NCBI RefSeq assembly: GCF_963576615.1
Contig: NC_088709.1
Coordinates: 75,064,538-75,128,537 of the forward strand
Length of the DNA stretch: 64,000 nt
Direction: 5' to 3'
DNA from: Watersipora subatra
Taxonomy: Eukaryota > Bryozoa > Gymnolaemata > Cheilostomatida > Watersiporidae
The number at the start of each line of letters is the position of its first letter. Within the stretch, counting starts at the first letter, position 1. The notes beneath the pieces are model-generated. The model did no database searches, was not told the origin of the DNA, and saw only the letters and a program-made list of their open reading frames with translations. The translations under genes were made by a program, and so were the position numbers. Shown here piece by piece: positions 32,601 through 44,116 of the stretch.

Positions 32601-35600
32601 AAGAACGATGTCTCTCGGCCGATCCGAACCAGGGCTAGTAGTGGTTAGTGTAAAAGATAGCTTTCAACGATACTAGACTGCCAGGGTACTAGTATATATA
32701 ATACAAATAACCCTGCATGTCGTTTTCTCTCTTAAGTGCGACAAGTGAGAAAGGGATACTACGGCAACTACGAGATTTTCATTATTTAAATCGAATTTGA
32801 AACCTTGAAACTTTGAACTTGAAACCTTGCACAGACTTAACACTTTACGTTATACGGAATCTTTTATGTGGTACGAAGCAAACAAAACTTTAGATAAATA
32901 TTTACGTTATGTGGAATTAAAGTTATAGGAAGTATACATTTATAGAAGCGTCTATTGTAGTAAAACGTGACAGTTTTGCTATGTGAACCTGAAGAACATG
33001 AACAGGTAGCTGTAAATGCATACAATCTACAGAGATAGTGGAACAAGGAGAAATGAAACAAAGCGTTGAGGATGAAAACTCTCTGTTCAAATGTCTGTGT
33101 GTTTGCATGTGTCTGACCAAACGATTTGCTGTGTTTTGAAACTTTTCACGTTTTTCCAAAATTTTGTACTCTGCCAAATAGCATCGTCGAGAGTCTCGTC
33201 ATAAAACTGCAGCTCTATATTTAGAAAGACAATGTGTACAATAATGATGGGAATACTTTATAAGCAATAGCTAGATATCTAATCACTACATAATATGAGT
33301 TTAGGAAGTTAATAGTTAGTCTTTAGTAAAGTTGGGAGATGTTTGAGCTGGAAAGAAGACAACTTAATATGAAGACAGAGATGATAACTCCAACAGATTT
33401 CTAGCAAAACGGGCCAGTAATATTAGATGGTTCTCTACAGCAATCATTCGCGTTAGTTGTTCTGTACTCAATGGTCCGGAACACAAGCACAAGTAAATAG
33501 TACAAATTCATGAGTGTACAAGCTAGTCAAGAGAAGATCCAAATTTTAGTTGTTTGTTTTGTGTTGTATCAGGATAATCTGTGTGTTGAGGCAGCATAGA
33601 AAACATGATCTGAAAAACATCACTTGCTGTTTTTCTAAAGGTTTAAAATCATTCATGTTAAATTAAATCTCGAAAGTAGGATAGACCTCTACTTGAAAAT
33701 GACTCATTGATAAGTTGATTATATCTAGTTCACCACCTGTTTATTCTTCAATAAGTGTAACTATTGCTAAAACTAAACAAGTTCTCCTGTAAATGGGTTT
33801 ACAACTCTGAGATTGAGGATTGCATCTTCTATAAACTGTGAATAATTCTCATCAACTGTGTAACTTTATTAACCTCCCCACCTCTAGCTATTCTTCCACC
33901 ATCCTTATGTACTTTCTGGTGTTATATTTTGCTCACTAGGGTGTCAGGCTGGCTTAGTGGTATCATCTTTGACTATCAACCATGGTGTAGGTGGTTTGAG
34001 CCCTGCTTGATGCCGATCTGACAAGAAGCTCTCAGCAAGCTTTCAACCCTAAATTGCTAGGTCTTTCAGATCTAGATCTTAACTTGGAGGCCCCGTGTAC
34101 CGCACTGACAACGTGGGCACGTTAAAAATCCACCTCTGTCCTTCGCACATTGGACAAGTGAAATGGCTACCTGGCTCTGTCAGACTGGACGTGTTGCAAA
34201 ATGTATCCCTTCAGGTTAATCTGACAGTTCCAGAAGAAGCCCTTGATAAGTGTTAGGACCACCCAAGGTAGCTTATAAAAACCTAGTCCTGGCGGTGTGT
34301 TTCTCTACTAGAGAACACTACCAAGCGTTGTCACTACATGACAGAAGCATGCCATTACTATTCTCCTCACTCTCTCGGCTACGATTGCTGGCGTGAGTAC
34401 ATTAGCTCAGAAGCAATGTGATAACTGTTGCAGGGCTGATGGCGAACTAGCAAAAAATGGTGTGCGCTACGTCATCCATGCAATAGCCCCACTACCTAAG
34501 AAAGGTGCAGATGTTCAACAACTTTTAGTGAAGACTATCAGAGAAGCTCTCAAGGAAGCCGAAGAATTGAAGTGTAGAACTATTGCTTTCCCTGCTATTT
34601 GTGCAGGTAAGTTGATAGTTATTTTTGGATATAAAGACTTCCTGTCTGATTACTTCTTTTCAACCATTTATATGTGTTACTGTTGGTCCATTTGCTTGTT
34701 TTATGACGATTTTATATGTAATCTTGTTGAAGTTGTTTTATTGTGTTTTGCGTTTTAAAAATACGTTTTATGTTACTTATTAGCTTTTTTTATATATGAT
34801 ACTGTATCATTAATCTGTGAGTCAGTATTTGAAAGGTCAATGTTGTTTCATAATATGGTTTTCTTTTTTATGCTAGCCAACCTCGTGATAGTAATAAAAT
34901 AAAGTTTTATTCTTGAATTATAAACTATGAATTGTGGCAGGCTTTTTTAAAGCTTTTTTCTTTGCATAGACTTCAATAGTTCTTAAACTTTTATTGACGG
35001 GAAGGTGAAATAGCAGAAGGTGATGTAACTATATAAATGTAGATGTCATCTAATAGTTACATCTGTGTTTTTTAAACTCAGATTTTGAGTGTCCTGTTCT
35101 TAATTTTACATTATGAGTGCTTCAACTATGATATTATTATTACATTATGTGCTTCAACTGCTCTTCTGTCAGCTTTTAAACACACTTTATCTAAAGTGTA
35201 CAAATAGTAATATATATAATAATACATGAGTGAAAGCGTAAAATCAGAGCAGAGTGCTTAATGATAAAATCAGAGCAAGTTAAAATCAGTAAAGCAGACT
35301 ATACCTTCAGATAAACACTTTATCTGAAGATTGCTCTTACCAAGCATGAAATTAATAGTAATAAAATGTTTTATTTAAAGTTATAGTTTGTTTTACTGAT
35401 TTTATATAATAATGCATGTAGACTAAAAGAAAGAAAGTTTTGAGGGAATACTCGAAAGTCTGGATCATTAATTTACACAACATTTCTGGTTTAGTAGTAG
35501 CAGGTCTCATATTAGTTGAATGCTCACAATGGATATATTATGAATTCATTGACTGCTTTATGGCAATACCTGGTTCATAGTTATTTGGAGGTTGTATCGA

Positions 35601-37728
35601 TTGCATTATCATATCGGGAATTCAACACTTCACTTGCTATTGGAAAATGTAATTTTGACTGTATTCAGAGAGTTAACAGTGTGATAAATAACTATACTAA
35701 ACTAAGCTTGAAGGTTGACTGGCAACAAAATTCACATTACAGTTATTTGGTATCAAAATATTCACCATGTCTTACTCTGCTGTTTTGTAGGTGCAAAATA
35801 TGTGGAAATGTTATTACAAGTTCTTCAAAGCTCAAAAACGAAAAGTTAATCGCAGCCATCATGAAAACGTCATGGTTGAAATCCCTTACCAAAACGGCTC
35901 AAATGGGACGTAAATTGAACACAATGGCTTTTTACACTTTGATGCAACCTTATTCGTCGAAATATTTTTACAAATATACTTCATGCATTCAATAAAACCA
36001 TGTCTATTGTCCTTACGCGTCTATTTCATCATCATTGTAATGCTATCACTTTGAGCAATGATATCTCTAAACCTACCGTAAAAAATTGTTTAATTTTTTA
36101 ACCTTTGCTCCAAGGAGTGCATATCATCCTCTGATAAACATGAGGAGCATGTTGGTCACCTTTGATAGTCGAAAAATTCTGCAGAAATTGTTCGCACCAT
36201 TTGGCTGGAAATATGGGTCACATGATCAGATTACGACTAGATGATTAGAAAAAAAACTGAAACGAAACTGTAAAGTAGAGAGCATCCATATTTGATAAGG
36301 GCTTTTTGGTCAAACCCGAAGTGTTTGTCATAATCTAGTGCTACGAGACATTTATATTGAGCCTTTTATTGGCCTTTCAATTCATGTGATAACATCACGG
36401 TCAAAACAATAACTCCAATAGTTGAGTACGTCATGGAAATAAAGGGATTCCAAACAGAAGCCATCTTGTTCAAGTACGTCCCATTTGAGCCATTTTGGAA
36501 AGAGATTCTAATCTACAGCAGTTTTATGATGGCGGCGATTAACTGTACGTTTTTGAGCTTTTAAGAGGTTGTAATCACATTTCCACATATTTGGCACCTA
36601 CAACACAACAGAGTAAGACATGATGAATCTTTTGATACCAAATAACTGTAATGTGAATTTTGTTGCAAGTCAACCTGTAATATAAAGACCAGCTGTTCTT
36701 TTCATCATTCTCATCAGTGAGGTATACCGTATAGTGAAAAGGGGCACAAACCCTAGCCGGGCTTGTGGAGTAACTTTCACCACAGCATTTGAAGGAGTTG
36801 CCTAGCATCATTTCAAAGTGGACAAGCTATAAAACCATTTACTTGGTAGAATGTTATGAAAGTAGTGCCAACCAGGCTAATGGTCAGCCGAAGCAAGCGT
36901 TAGGAGTGATGTAATCCACCTTCAGAAAGCCAGCTGCTAGGGCTTTAGTATTTATGAACTTATTTTTATTGCGTAAAGACAAGAGGTTGCTTAGTATGAG
37001 CACTAAATGAGACAGTTGTCAGATGTTTGTCTCCATGTTTTACCATAGATTATCCTCAGAGATTATTCTAATAGTAATAGCCTGTAAAAGTTATTTTAGA
37101 CTTACAAGCTTCTCATTTGTTTACTTCCTTATTGTGAACTTGCCAAATAGCTCTGCTAACTCTGAAGTATATCCTAATACAAAAATGTGGGCAGGTTTGA
37201 TGCTAGTTAAGGTGTACTTCTATGGAAAGTTGGGCAGTTGAGAAAATAATTTGAAGATCAGTGCCTCGCTTGGAGGTTTTCTGATATGCACATCTAGGCC
37301 TATTAAAAACATAAAATTAGAAAGGGGTCACATGTTATGAGTTGGTACATCTATTTAACTACTGCGTTGTTACCGTACATCTGGTTTAATTTTTACCAAC
37401 TTATTTTGATTAGTAGCCAAGCAAGTATGAAGTACAGTTGTACAGTTGTGATACAGTTGATACCAATGCAATCAGCAATACAGTGAATTTTCCATGTTGC
37501 AGACTCTTACATGGTGTTTTTACAGGAGTTATGGGTGTGCCCATTGCTACTTGTGGACTCTGTTATTGGGTTGCTATGGCTAAGTTTTCTTCTAAAAACC
37601 CTGATCCTCACCTGAAGAAGATTTCCTTTGTTGTGGACAACTCTGGGTTTATGTTAGAGCTCTACAACATTCTGGCTGACATGTCTGCAAAAGGGAAAGC
37701 TGGTGCATCAAATCAGCATCAACAATAG
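26599..37728 (+). CDS. Macro-domain protein gene (PARP14/DTX3L-like), exons spread over 11 kb
   Basis: Exons with matching phases: 26599-26669, 27626-27762, 28692-29839, 29988-30151, 30323 to about 30520, 30602-30771, 32005-32116, 34434-34606 and 37526-37728. Joins checked: 26669/27626 in phase 0, 27762/28692 completing an Arg codon, 29839/29988 completing Glu, 30771/32005 completing Gly, 32116/34434 completing Pro, and 34606/37526 completing Gly. The join between the exons at 30323 and 30602 is unresolved. The last five exons spell a macro domain that would bind ADP-ribose. With the RRM-like exon at 10834 and the RING remnant at 38.3 kb it recalls PARP14/PARP9/DTX3L-type proteins. The frame ends in TAG at 37726. 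Introns hold a 32-bp minisatellite, a SINE and a foldback element. Whether it is expressed is unknown. Confidence 0.72.
26920..27560. repeat. 32-bp intronic minisatellite, about 19-20 copies
   Basis: The unit contains ACTAGTCATATGTTGGGTTC followed by ACCAACCTAATA. Position 15 alternates G/T (TGTTGGG versus TGTTTGG) and CACCAACC alternates with CACTAACC, giving a mixed higher-order pattern. It lies in the intron between the exons ending 26669 and starting 27626. Confidence 0.93.
27626..27762 (+). CDS. Exon: conserved-looking helical segment
   Basis: Acceptor TTGCCAG, donor AAG|GTATAA. 45 codons plus two bases. It reads CFGLVKTYVAQSLLTRLLQK and then a charged helix (IDKLRSRIELETGI). The Arg codon is completed by the next exon. 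Confidence 0.65.
28692..29839 (+). CDS. Large exon: Ser/Thr/Pro-rich linker
   Basis: About 380 codons, open throughout, with acceptor TTTTAG and donor CTAG|GTATAT. After a helical start (QIKLAETSLNRLADEIEDRK) it is a low-complexity Ser/Thr/Pro-rich, probably disordered linker, ending in an acidic patch (EEEDEFDKYLYEFMKIIHAE). The length and absence of stops argue for coding. No domain is recognised in the linker. Confidence 0.7.
29988..30151 (+). CDS. Exon: alpha/beta segment before the macro domain
   Basis: Acceptor ATTGTAG, donor AAG|GTAATC. It encodes EHPDNDQYIVVTIKSYKPGE then a helix ERMMDALVELFYDV, suggestive of a small alpha/beta fold such as an RRM- or KH-like repeat, as found between RRM and macro modules in PARP14-type proteins (inference). 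Confidence 0.6.
30323..30520 (+). CDS. Exon: continuation of the alpha/beta segment
   Basis: Acceptor CTTGCAG in phase with the previous exon. It encodes LNYDGDKQELAKALVDQLQD and ARLSTNDEIRIIGSP. The 3' boundary is uncertain: no strong donor joins in phase to the exon at 30602, so there may be a non-canonical donor, a missed small exon or damage. Confidence 0.55.
30602..30771 (+). CDS. Macro domain, exon 1
   Basis: Acceptor AAACAG, donor AAAG|GTAAGT. It encodes FEITLPNGTVIDIMLGDLTK then MKSDAVVSSSGADLSHKG, the first strands and the ADP-ribose-binding loop of a macro domain (family pattern GDIT..DAIVNAAN). Here the canonical NAAN is SSSG, which may weaken catalysis or binding. Confidence 0.8.
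30772..32004. other. Macro-gene intron
   Basis: AT-rich, with no recognised element or ORF. Confidence 0.5.
32005..32116 (+). CDS. Macro domain, exon 2
   Basis: Acceptor TTGCTAG, donor CC|GTAAGT. It encodes GGVSKAIAIACGRQFQAEGK and a strand ending GSTFVQP. This is the glycine-rich loop and helix of the macro fold (GGvakAI-type). The split Gly codon joins exactly to the exon at 30602. Confidence 0.82.
32117..33938. other. Macro-gene intron
   Basis: No gene seen. At about 32810-32900 there are words such as TACGTTATACGGAATC and ATGTGGTACGAAGC, possibly an old DNA-transposon end, not defined well enough to call. Confidence 0.4.
33939..34320 (+). mobile_element. tRNA-derived SINE
   Basis: An RNA polymerase III A box (TGGCTTAGTGGT, 33950-33961) and B box (GGTTTGAGCCC, 33993-34003) are spaced as in a tRNA. 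They are followed by an unrelated body with GTGGGCACGTTAAAAATCC, a type of core seen in many invertebrate SINEs. It lies in the macro-gene intron just ahead of an exon. The 3' end and target duplication were not resolved. Confidence 0.6.
34434..34606 (+). CDS. Macro domain, exon 3
   Basis: Acceptor GTTGCAG, donor GCAG|GTAAGT. It encodes VRYVIHAIAPLPKKGADVQQ, a helix LLVKTIREALKEAEEL and the strand CRTIAFPAICAG. The pattern VIHA.aP...L..ai...l..A.e...kSiAFPaI is diagnostic of macro domains. Confidence 0.88.
34607..35711. other. Macro-gene intron, left part
   Basis: AT-rich, with no recognised ORF. Short repeats around 35150-35400 (TAAAATCAGAGCA, CTTTATCT) were not defined further. Confidence 0.4.
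35712..36676. mobile_element. About 965-bp foldback element in a macro-gene intron
   Basis: Inverted arms of about 250 bp: the left starts AGGTTGACTGGCAACAAAAT and the right is the complement of AGGTTGACTTGCAACAAAAT. Arm sequence continues through TTTGGTATCAAAA, TGTGGAAATG and CAAATGGGACGTA. The shadow ORFs at 35516-35995 and 36575-36811 are products of these arms. No transposase and no clear target duplication were found, so the class is undetermined. Confidence 0.8.
36677..37525. other. Macro-gene intron, right part
   Basis: Nothing recognised apart from the polypyrimidine tract and acceptor TTTTTACAG before 37526. Confidence 0.4.
37526..37728 (+). CDS. Macro domain, last exon
   Basis: Acceptor TTTTTACAG. 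It encodes GVMGVPIATCGLCYWVAMAK, then LKKISFVVDNSGFMLELYNI and a basic tail, ending at TAG (37726-37728). This is the final strand and helix of the macro fold (family: GfP...A...a...f......l..v.fv..d......y...l). A good donor (GAG|GTAAGC) lies a few bases after the stop, so the stop could be a mutation in a longer exon. Confidence 0.8.
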
Positions 37729-37875
37729 AACTAAACTGAGGTAAGCTACTAATCTGTAATTGCTGGTGACCTAATGAACTGTCACATTTGTAAGCTCTTG
37801 CCATCATGCATTAATAGCAGACAAATTCTGTATTATAGAAACTGCCTGTTGTGTTCTAATCACACAGCAGATTCT

Positions 37876-38500
37876 TCTAAAGGCAGCGCCGGACCTGCGG
37901 ACATTCTAAACCCACAACCAGCTACAAATATACATTATTCTTCCAAAAGATCAATTGTGGGCATGACTTATGACTATGCAAACAACATAGTGGCGAGCTT
38001 CTTTGCATACATGCAAACTGGCTTAGGTCATTCTTCTGAACATACTGATCAGTGGCTAAAACTGGAAACGGATAAGCCACTTTACTTTACAATCAGATAG
38101 AGCTGCTGCTGTTCCTAGATGTAGTGATGCTTGTGCTACTGTGAATACAGCTTTTGCAGTCAAGGGAGATGAAGCCACTGCTCTCACCGGTGGCAGATTT
38201 CTCTTAAGAAAATGTCACTGCAAATGGAGACACTGCCGCTAGAAGTAAATCGCTTGTAGCTTGTTTGAATAAAGATCCTGCATTCAAAACAGCTGCTGGA
38301 ATTAAATCCACTGCCTCTGCTATTAGAAAATCCTGCCTGATAAGAATAGACGTCCTATTTGTCTGGATGAGCTTAGAGACTGTAAAGCCATGCCGTGCTC
38401 TCGCAATTTTTGTAAAGATTCTATCAGCCAATTTGTCACGACTTTCAAGGTTAATCGCCGCTTGACATGTCGATATCCAGCCACAATGCTAAAGGAAAAC
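37876..38500 (+). pseudogene. Damaged RING-like segment downstream of the macro domain
   Basis: After an acceptor-like CACAGCAG the plus strand is open as SSKGSAGPADILNPQPATNI to a stop at about 38100. From about 38330, in another frame, it reads PDKNRRPICLDELRDCKAM PC.RNFCKDSI-like sequence. The spacing is that of a C3HC4 RING (CPICLDE...C..MPC.HxFC..CI), but the first Cys is Arg, the His is Arg and a later Cys is Ser. Deltex-family proteins combine such a RING with PARP-type partners. The segment therefore looks like a degraded RING exon of the macro gene or of a paralogue. No Deltex C-terminal domain was seen downstream. Confidence 0.5.
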
Positions 38501-38929
38501 TGTCACTCATTGGATATCGCAGGGTATAGCGAATTATTTTATCACCAGTCTCCTAAGTGGGAGTTTTTTTCTTTTGTGTAATCCTATGAACTTACTCCGA
38601 TATTGTTATTTTACATTTTATAATATTTATATTATATCTTTAGTTTGCTCGCGTAACAATAAATATAGTTGTGCCTGTTTTATTTTATCAATTAGTGAAA
38701 ATATAGCATTCAACAAAAAATATAATTACAATATTGATTAAATAAAAGTAATAAACAAAAACCAAAAATTTATATGCTAGAAATGAGTGTTTTGCCATTA
38801 ATTGCTACCATTACGACAAACCTGAAACACTGAGGGTTAAAGATATATCATTTCACAAGTGAGTTTAGCATTTTATTCCTGCATTAGTAGCACTAGTAGA
38901 GCAGTAACTGTTTAGAAGAAGCTCGCCCG

Positions 38930-39158
38930 TAGCTGGTTAGAAGCTTGCCCGTAGCTGGTTAGAAGCTTGCTAGTAGCTGGTTAGAAGTTTGATAGTAGCT
39001 GGTTAGAAGTTTGATAGTAGCTGGTTAGAAGCTTGCTAGTAGCTGGTTAGAAGCTTGCTAGCAGCTGGTAAGTGGAAGCTTGCTAGCAGCTGGCTAGTAG
39101 TAGCTTGCTGGCAGTTGGTTAGTAGTAGATCGCTACTAGTAGCTGGTTGGTATCTAGC
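38930..39158. repeat. About 22-bp minisatellite, interrupted by the giant palindrome
   Basis: Units resemble AGCTGGTTAGAAGCTTGCTA GT. The same words reappear immediately right of the palindrome at 49008-49045 (TAGTAGCTGATTAGTAGCTT). The array was therefore one block, split by the insertion. Confidence 0.88.
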
Positions 39159-39660
39159 AGTAGTATATAGAGAGCAGATCTACACACAAAAGTGACGGAT
39201 CCAGCGGGGGGATAGAAAAAGGGGGTTGTGAATTAAATTGGCTAGGGGTGTAGATTGAATCGTGTGGAGTTGAATGAGATGTTGGGGTTTGGGGGGAAAT
39301 TGTGGTGTAGAGTAGGGGGTTGAATTCGAGGGGTTACGGATCCGCTCCTGGCGTAATCGGCGGATTATCTGTGGATGAGTCATCCGATTAGCGGGGGATG
39401 AGTCATCCGATTAAACGCGGATTATCGCGGGATTAGTCGGGGGAATCGTCGCGGATTAGTCGGGCGAATCGTCGCCGATTATCGGTGGAATAGTGGGGGT
39501 GAATATCTGGGACATCGAGGGCTGGATGGTTTTCCGGAGTGGATCTCGCGGATTATCGAGGAGAGCGAGAGATTACCTACCGGATGAGTGAGGGGGTTAA
39601 TATCTGGGACACCGAGGGGTTGATTTTCCGGAGATTGTTATATATTTGAAACATGGAATA
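39159..39660. repeat. Subterminal block of the left arm
   Basis: More GC-rich than its surroundings. It carries closely spaced variants of GGATTATC, GGATTAGTC, GATGAGTCATCCGATTA and ATCGTCGC, partly in inverted pairs (TCATCCGATTAGCGGGGGAT). Such iterated words near the ends could be transposase-binding sites (inference). The 67-residue minus-strand ORF at 39180-39383 recurs unchanged in the other arm at 48777-48980 and is Pro/Ile/His-rich with no recognised fold. Confidence 0.75.
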
Positions 39661-40046
39661 TATATGAGAAAGTGTTTATGTACAAAGTTATTTTTTGAAG
39701 ATTTGATGATTTTGTAATGTTGAAGCTCTTGAATGGTTAAGAATTTTAAGGAATTTATTTTCGGTTTTTTTTTTTTTTTTTTTTTTGTATGTAAGATTGA
39801 AATTTGTTGGAGAAATTAATATGTTGAATGAAAGATCAGTTTTATTACAAAATTATTCACTTTAAAAGATATATTTATATGTATTATTCATTATTTCCAT
39901 CATCATTTTGTTTCAATAAAAATAAAATAGTTTATGTTTAACTTGAAATATATGAAAGTATTCAAGTAGATAGGACACAATAAAGATAATATAGTATAAA
40001 TGAAACATTGAATATATATATAAGAAAATGTTCATGTACAATCTTT

Positions 40047-43000
40047 ATCAGTACTTTATAATAATTGTACATATACTTATTCTCTGTACTTTATTAACAC
40101 ACCTGATGATCTCTTACAGCACTTTATAATAATTGTACAAATACTTATTCTCAGTACTTTATTAACACTCCTAATGATCTCTTACAGCACTTTATAATAA
40201 TTATACATATACTTATTCTCTGTACTTTATTAACACACCTGATGATCTCTTACAGCACTTTATAATAATTGTACATATACTTATTATCAGTACTTTATTA
40301 ACACACCTGATGATCTCTTACTACACTTTATAATAATTGTACACATACTTATTATCTGTACTTTGTTAACACACCTGGTGATCTCTTACAGCACTTTATA
40401 ATAATTGTACACATACTTATTCTCTGTACTTTATTAACACTCTTGATGATCTCTTACTACACTTTATAATAATTGTACATATACTTATTGTCTGTACTTT
40501 GTTAACACACCTGGTGATCTCTTACAGCACTTTATAATAATTGTACATATACTTATTCTCTGTACTTTATTAACACCCCTAATGATCTCTTACAGCACTT
40601 TATAATAATTGTACATATACTTATTCTCAGTACTTTATTAACACTCCTAATGATCTCTTACAGCACTTTATAATAATTATACATATACTTATTCTCTGTA
40701 CTTTATTAACACACCTGATGATCTCTTACAGCACTTTATAATAATTGTACATATACTTATTCTCAGTACTTTATTAACACACCTGATGATCTCTTACTAC
40801 ACTTTATAATAATTGTACACATACTTATTATCTGTACTTTGTTAACACACCTGGTGATCTCTTACAGCACTTTATAATAATTGTACACATACTTATTCTC
40901 TGTACTTTATTAACACTCTTGATGATCTCTTACTACACTTTATAATAATTGTACACATACTTATTGTCTGTACTTTGTTAACACACCTGGTGATCTCTTA
41001 CAGCACTTTATAATAATTGTACATATACTTATTCTCTGTACTTTATTAACACTCTTGATGATCTCTTACAGCACTTTATAATAATTGTACATATACTTAA
41101 TATCTGTACTTTATTAACACTCTTGATGAACTCTTACAGCACTTTATAATAATTGTACATATACTTATTATCTGTACTTTAATAACACTCCTGATGATCT
41201 CTTACTACACTTTATAATAATTGTACATATACTTATTCTCTGTACTTTATTAACACTCCTGATGATCTCTGACAGCACTTTATAATAATTGTACATATAC
41301 TTATTCTCTGTACTTTATTAACACTCTTGATGATCTTTTACAGCACTTTATAATAATTGTACATATACTTATTCTCTGTACTTTATTAATACTCCTGATG
41401 ATCTCTTACAGCACTTTTTAATAATTGTACACATACTTATTCTCAGTACTTTATTAACACTCCTGATGATCTTTTACAGCACTTTAGAATAATTGTACAC
41501 ATACTTATTCTCTGTACTTTATTAACACTCTTGATGATCTCTTACTACACTTTATAATAATTGTACACATACTTATTCTCTGTATTTTATTAACACTCTT
41601 GATGGACTTTTACTACACTTTATAATAATTGTACAGATACTTATTCTCTGTACTTTTTACCACACCTGATGATCTCTTACAGCACTTTATAATAATTGTA
41701 CATATACTTATTCTCAGTACTTTATTAACACTCTTGATGATCTCTTACAGCACTTTATAATAATTGTACATATACTTATTCTCAGTACTTTATTAACACT
41801 CTTGATGATCTCTTACAGCACTTTATAATAATTGTACACATACTTATTCTCAGTACTTTATTAACACTCCTAATGATCTCTTACAGTACTTTATAATAAT
41901 TGTACATATACTTATTCTCTGTACTTTATTAACACTCTTGATGATCTCTTACAGCACTTTATAATAATTGTACACATACTTATTCTCAGTACTTTATTAA
42001 CACTCCTGATGATCTCTTAATACACTTTATAATAATTGTACATATACTTATTCTCTGTACTTTATTAACACTCTTGATGATCTCTTACTACACTTTATAA
42101 TAATTGTACATATACTTATTCTCAGTACTTTATTAACACTCCTGATGATCTCTTACAGCACTTTATAATAATTGTACATATACTTATTCTCAGTACTTTA
42201 TTAACACTCTTGATGACCTCTTACAGTACTTTATAATAATTGTACATATACTTATTCTCTGTACTTTATTAACACTCTTGATGATCTCTTAATACACTTT
42301 ATAATAATTGTACATATACTTATTCTCTGTACTTTATTAACACTCTTGATGATCTCTTACTACACTTTATAATAATTGTACATATACTTATTCTCAGTAC
42401 TTTATTAACACTCCTGATGATCTCTTACAGCACTTTATAATAATTGTACATATACTTATTTTCAGTATTTTATTAACACTCTTGATGATCTCTTACAGCA
42501 CTTTATAATAATTGTACATATACTTAATATCTGTACTTTATTAACACTCTTGATGAACTCTTACAGCACTTTATAATAATTGTACATATACTTATTATCT
42601 GTACTTTGTTAACACACCTGATGATCTCTTACAACACTTTATAATAATTGTACATATACTTATTCTCTGTACTTTATTAACACTCTTGATGATCTCTTAC
42701 AGCACTTTATAATAATTGTACATATACTTAATATCTGTACTTTATTAACACTCTTGATGAACTCTTACAGAACTTTATAATAATTGTACATATACTTATT
42801 ATCTGTACTTTAATAACACTCCTGATGATCTCTTACTACACTTTATAATAATTGTACATATACTTATTCTCTGTACTTTATTAACAATCCTGATGATCTC
42901 TGACAGCACTTTATAATAATTGTACATATACTTATTCTCTGTACTTTATTAACACTCTTGATGATCTCTTACAGCACTTTATAATAATTGTACATATACT

Positions 43001-43437
43001 TATTCTCTGTACTTTATTAATACTCCTGATGTTCTCTTACAGCACTTTATAATAATTGTACACATACTTATTCTCAGTACTTTATTAACACTCCTGATGA
43101 TCTTTTACAGCACTTTAGAATAATTGTACACATACTTATTCTCTGTACTTTATTAACACTCTTGATGATCTCTTACTACACTTTATAATAATTGTACACA
43201 TACTTATTCTCTGTATTTTATTAACACTCTTGATGGTCTATTACTACACTTTATAATAATTGTACACATACTTATTCTCTGTACTTTTTTACCACACCTG
43301 ATGATCTCTTACAGCACTTTATAATAATTGTACATATACTTATTCTCAGTACTTTATTAACACTCTTGATGATCTCTTACAGCACTTTATAATAATTGTA
43401 CATATACTTATTCTCTGTACTTTATTAACACTCCTGA
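40047..43437. repeat. 68-bp satellite array, left arm, about 50 copies
   Basis: The unit contains ACTTTATAATAATTGTACAT, then ACTTATTCTCTGTACTTTAT, then TAACACTCCTGATGATCTCT and TACAGC. Variants (CTC/TTC/TTA; CAG/CTA before CACTTTATAA; CTGATG/TTGATG) recur in the same order in long blocks, for example 41060-41640 and 42500-43240. This indicates segmental duplication within the array. Confidence 0.95.
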
Positions 43438-44116
43438 TCTTTAATTAAATTAAACTAGTAGACTTGCTAGCATCACATTCTAACTGATATCTTCAAAATA
43501 TGGAAAAGACTGTGAAGTGATATATAATACACAATCTTTCGATAAAATCATGACAAAATACTTTTGGTAAAGAGAACCCTGTTATCATTCATCAATCTTT
43601 GAGAGAATAAATAATACATACTACATTTATTCAAAACAATACATATATTCATTTTCTTTATATTCTCTTCAAAACGAATACTTACCTATACCTACCTTAG
43701 TACAATTCCTCCATCTGTCCATTGGGCCTTCTTTTTTTTTTGCTCATCCCTCTATTTACTGGGCAAGAGACTGTTATGGAATGGTTAAGCCAAACCAAAC
43801 AGGAGAATTCCATAGGCAAGCCTAGGAAAACACTCAGGTCGATTGCCAAGGCGCTTGTCCACACGACAGCCTGAACACAGCGACACTCAACGAACTTAAT
43901 CGCGAGTAGCCGGCTAACAGAATTCTAGCTGAAGCATACAAGCCTTATGGTATCAACGCTCGATTGCCCCAAAATCTCAATCTGTATATAAGTAGGCATC
44001 AGGAGCAGGACTAAGTGATGAAAAGGAAAATTACACTGAGCAAGCTTCTTATACAGAGTATTGAAGAATAGTGGCGTATCCAACAGAATCAATGAAGCGA
44101 AAATAGTAAACAGATT

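Noticed and set aside
35516..36811. Plus- and minus-strand ORFs in the macro-gene intron as genes
   Set aside because: Both lie largely in the arms of the 35712-36676 foldback and are mirror shadows of each other.
39180..39383. 67-residue ORF repeated in both arms as a transposase or accessory gene
   Set aside because: Its identity is explained by the near-identity of the arms. It has no domain, no catalytic motif and a biased Pro/Ile/Thr composition.
40047..43437. CRISPR-like array
   Set aside because: The 68-bp units are tandem with no unique spacers, and the genome is eukaryotic.
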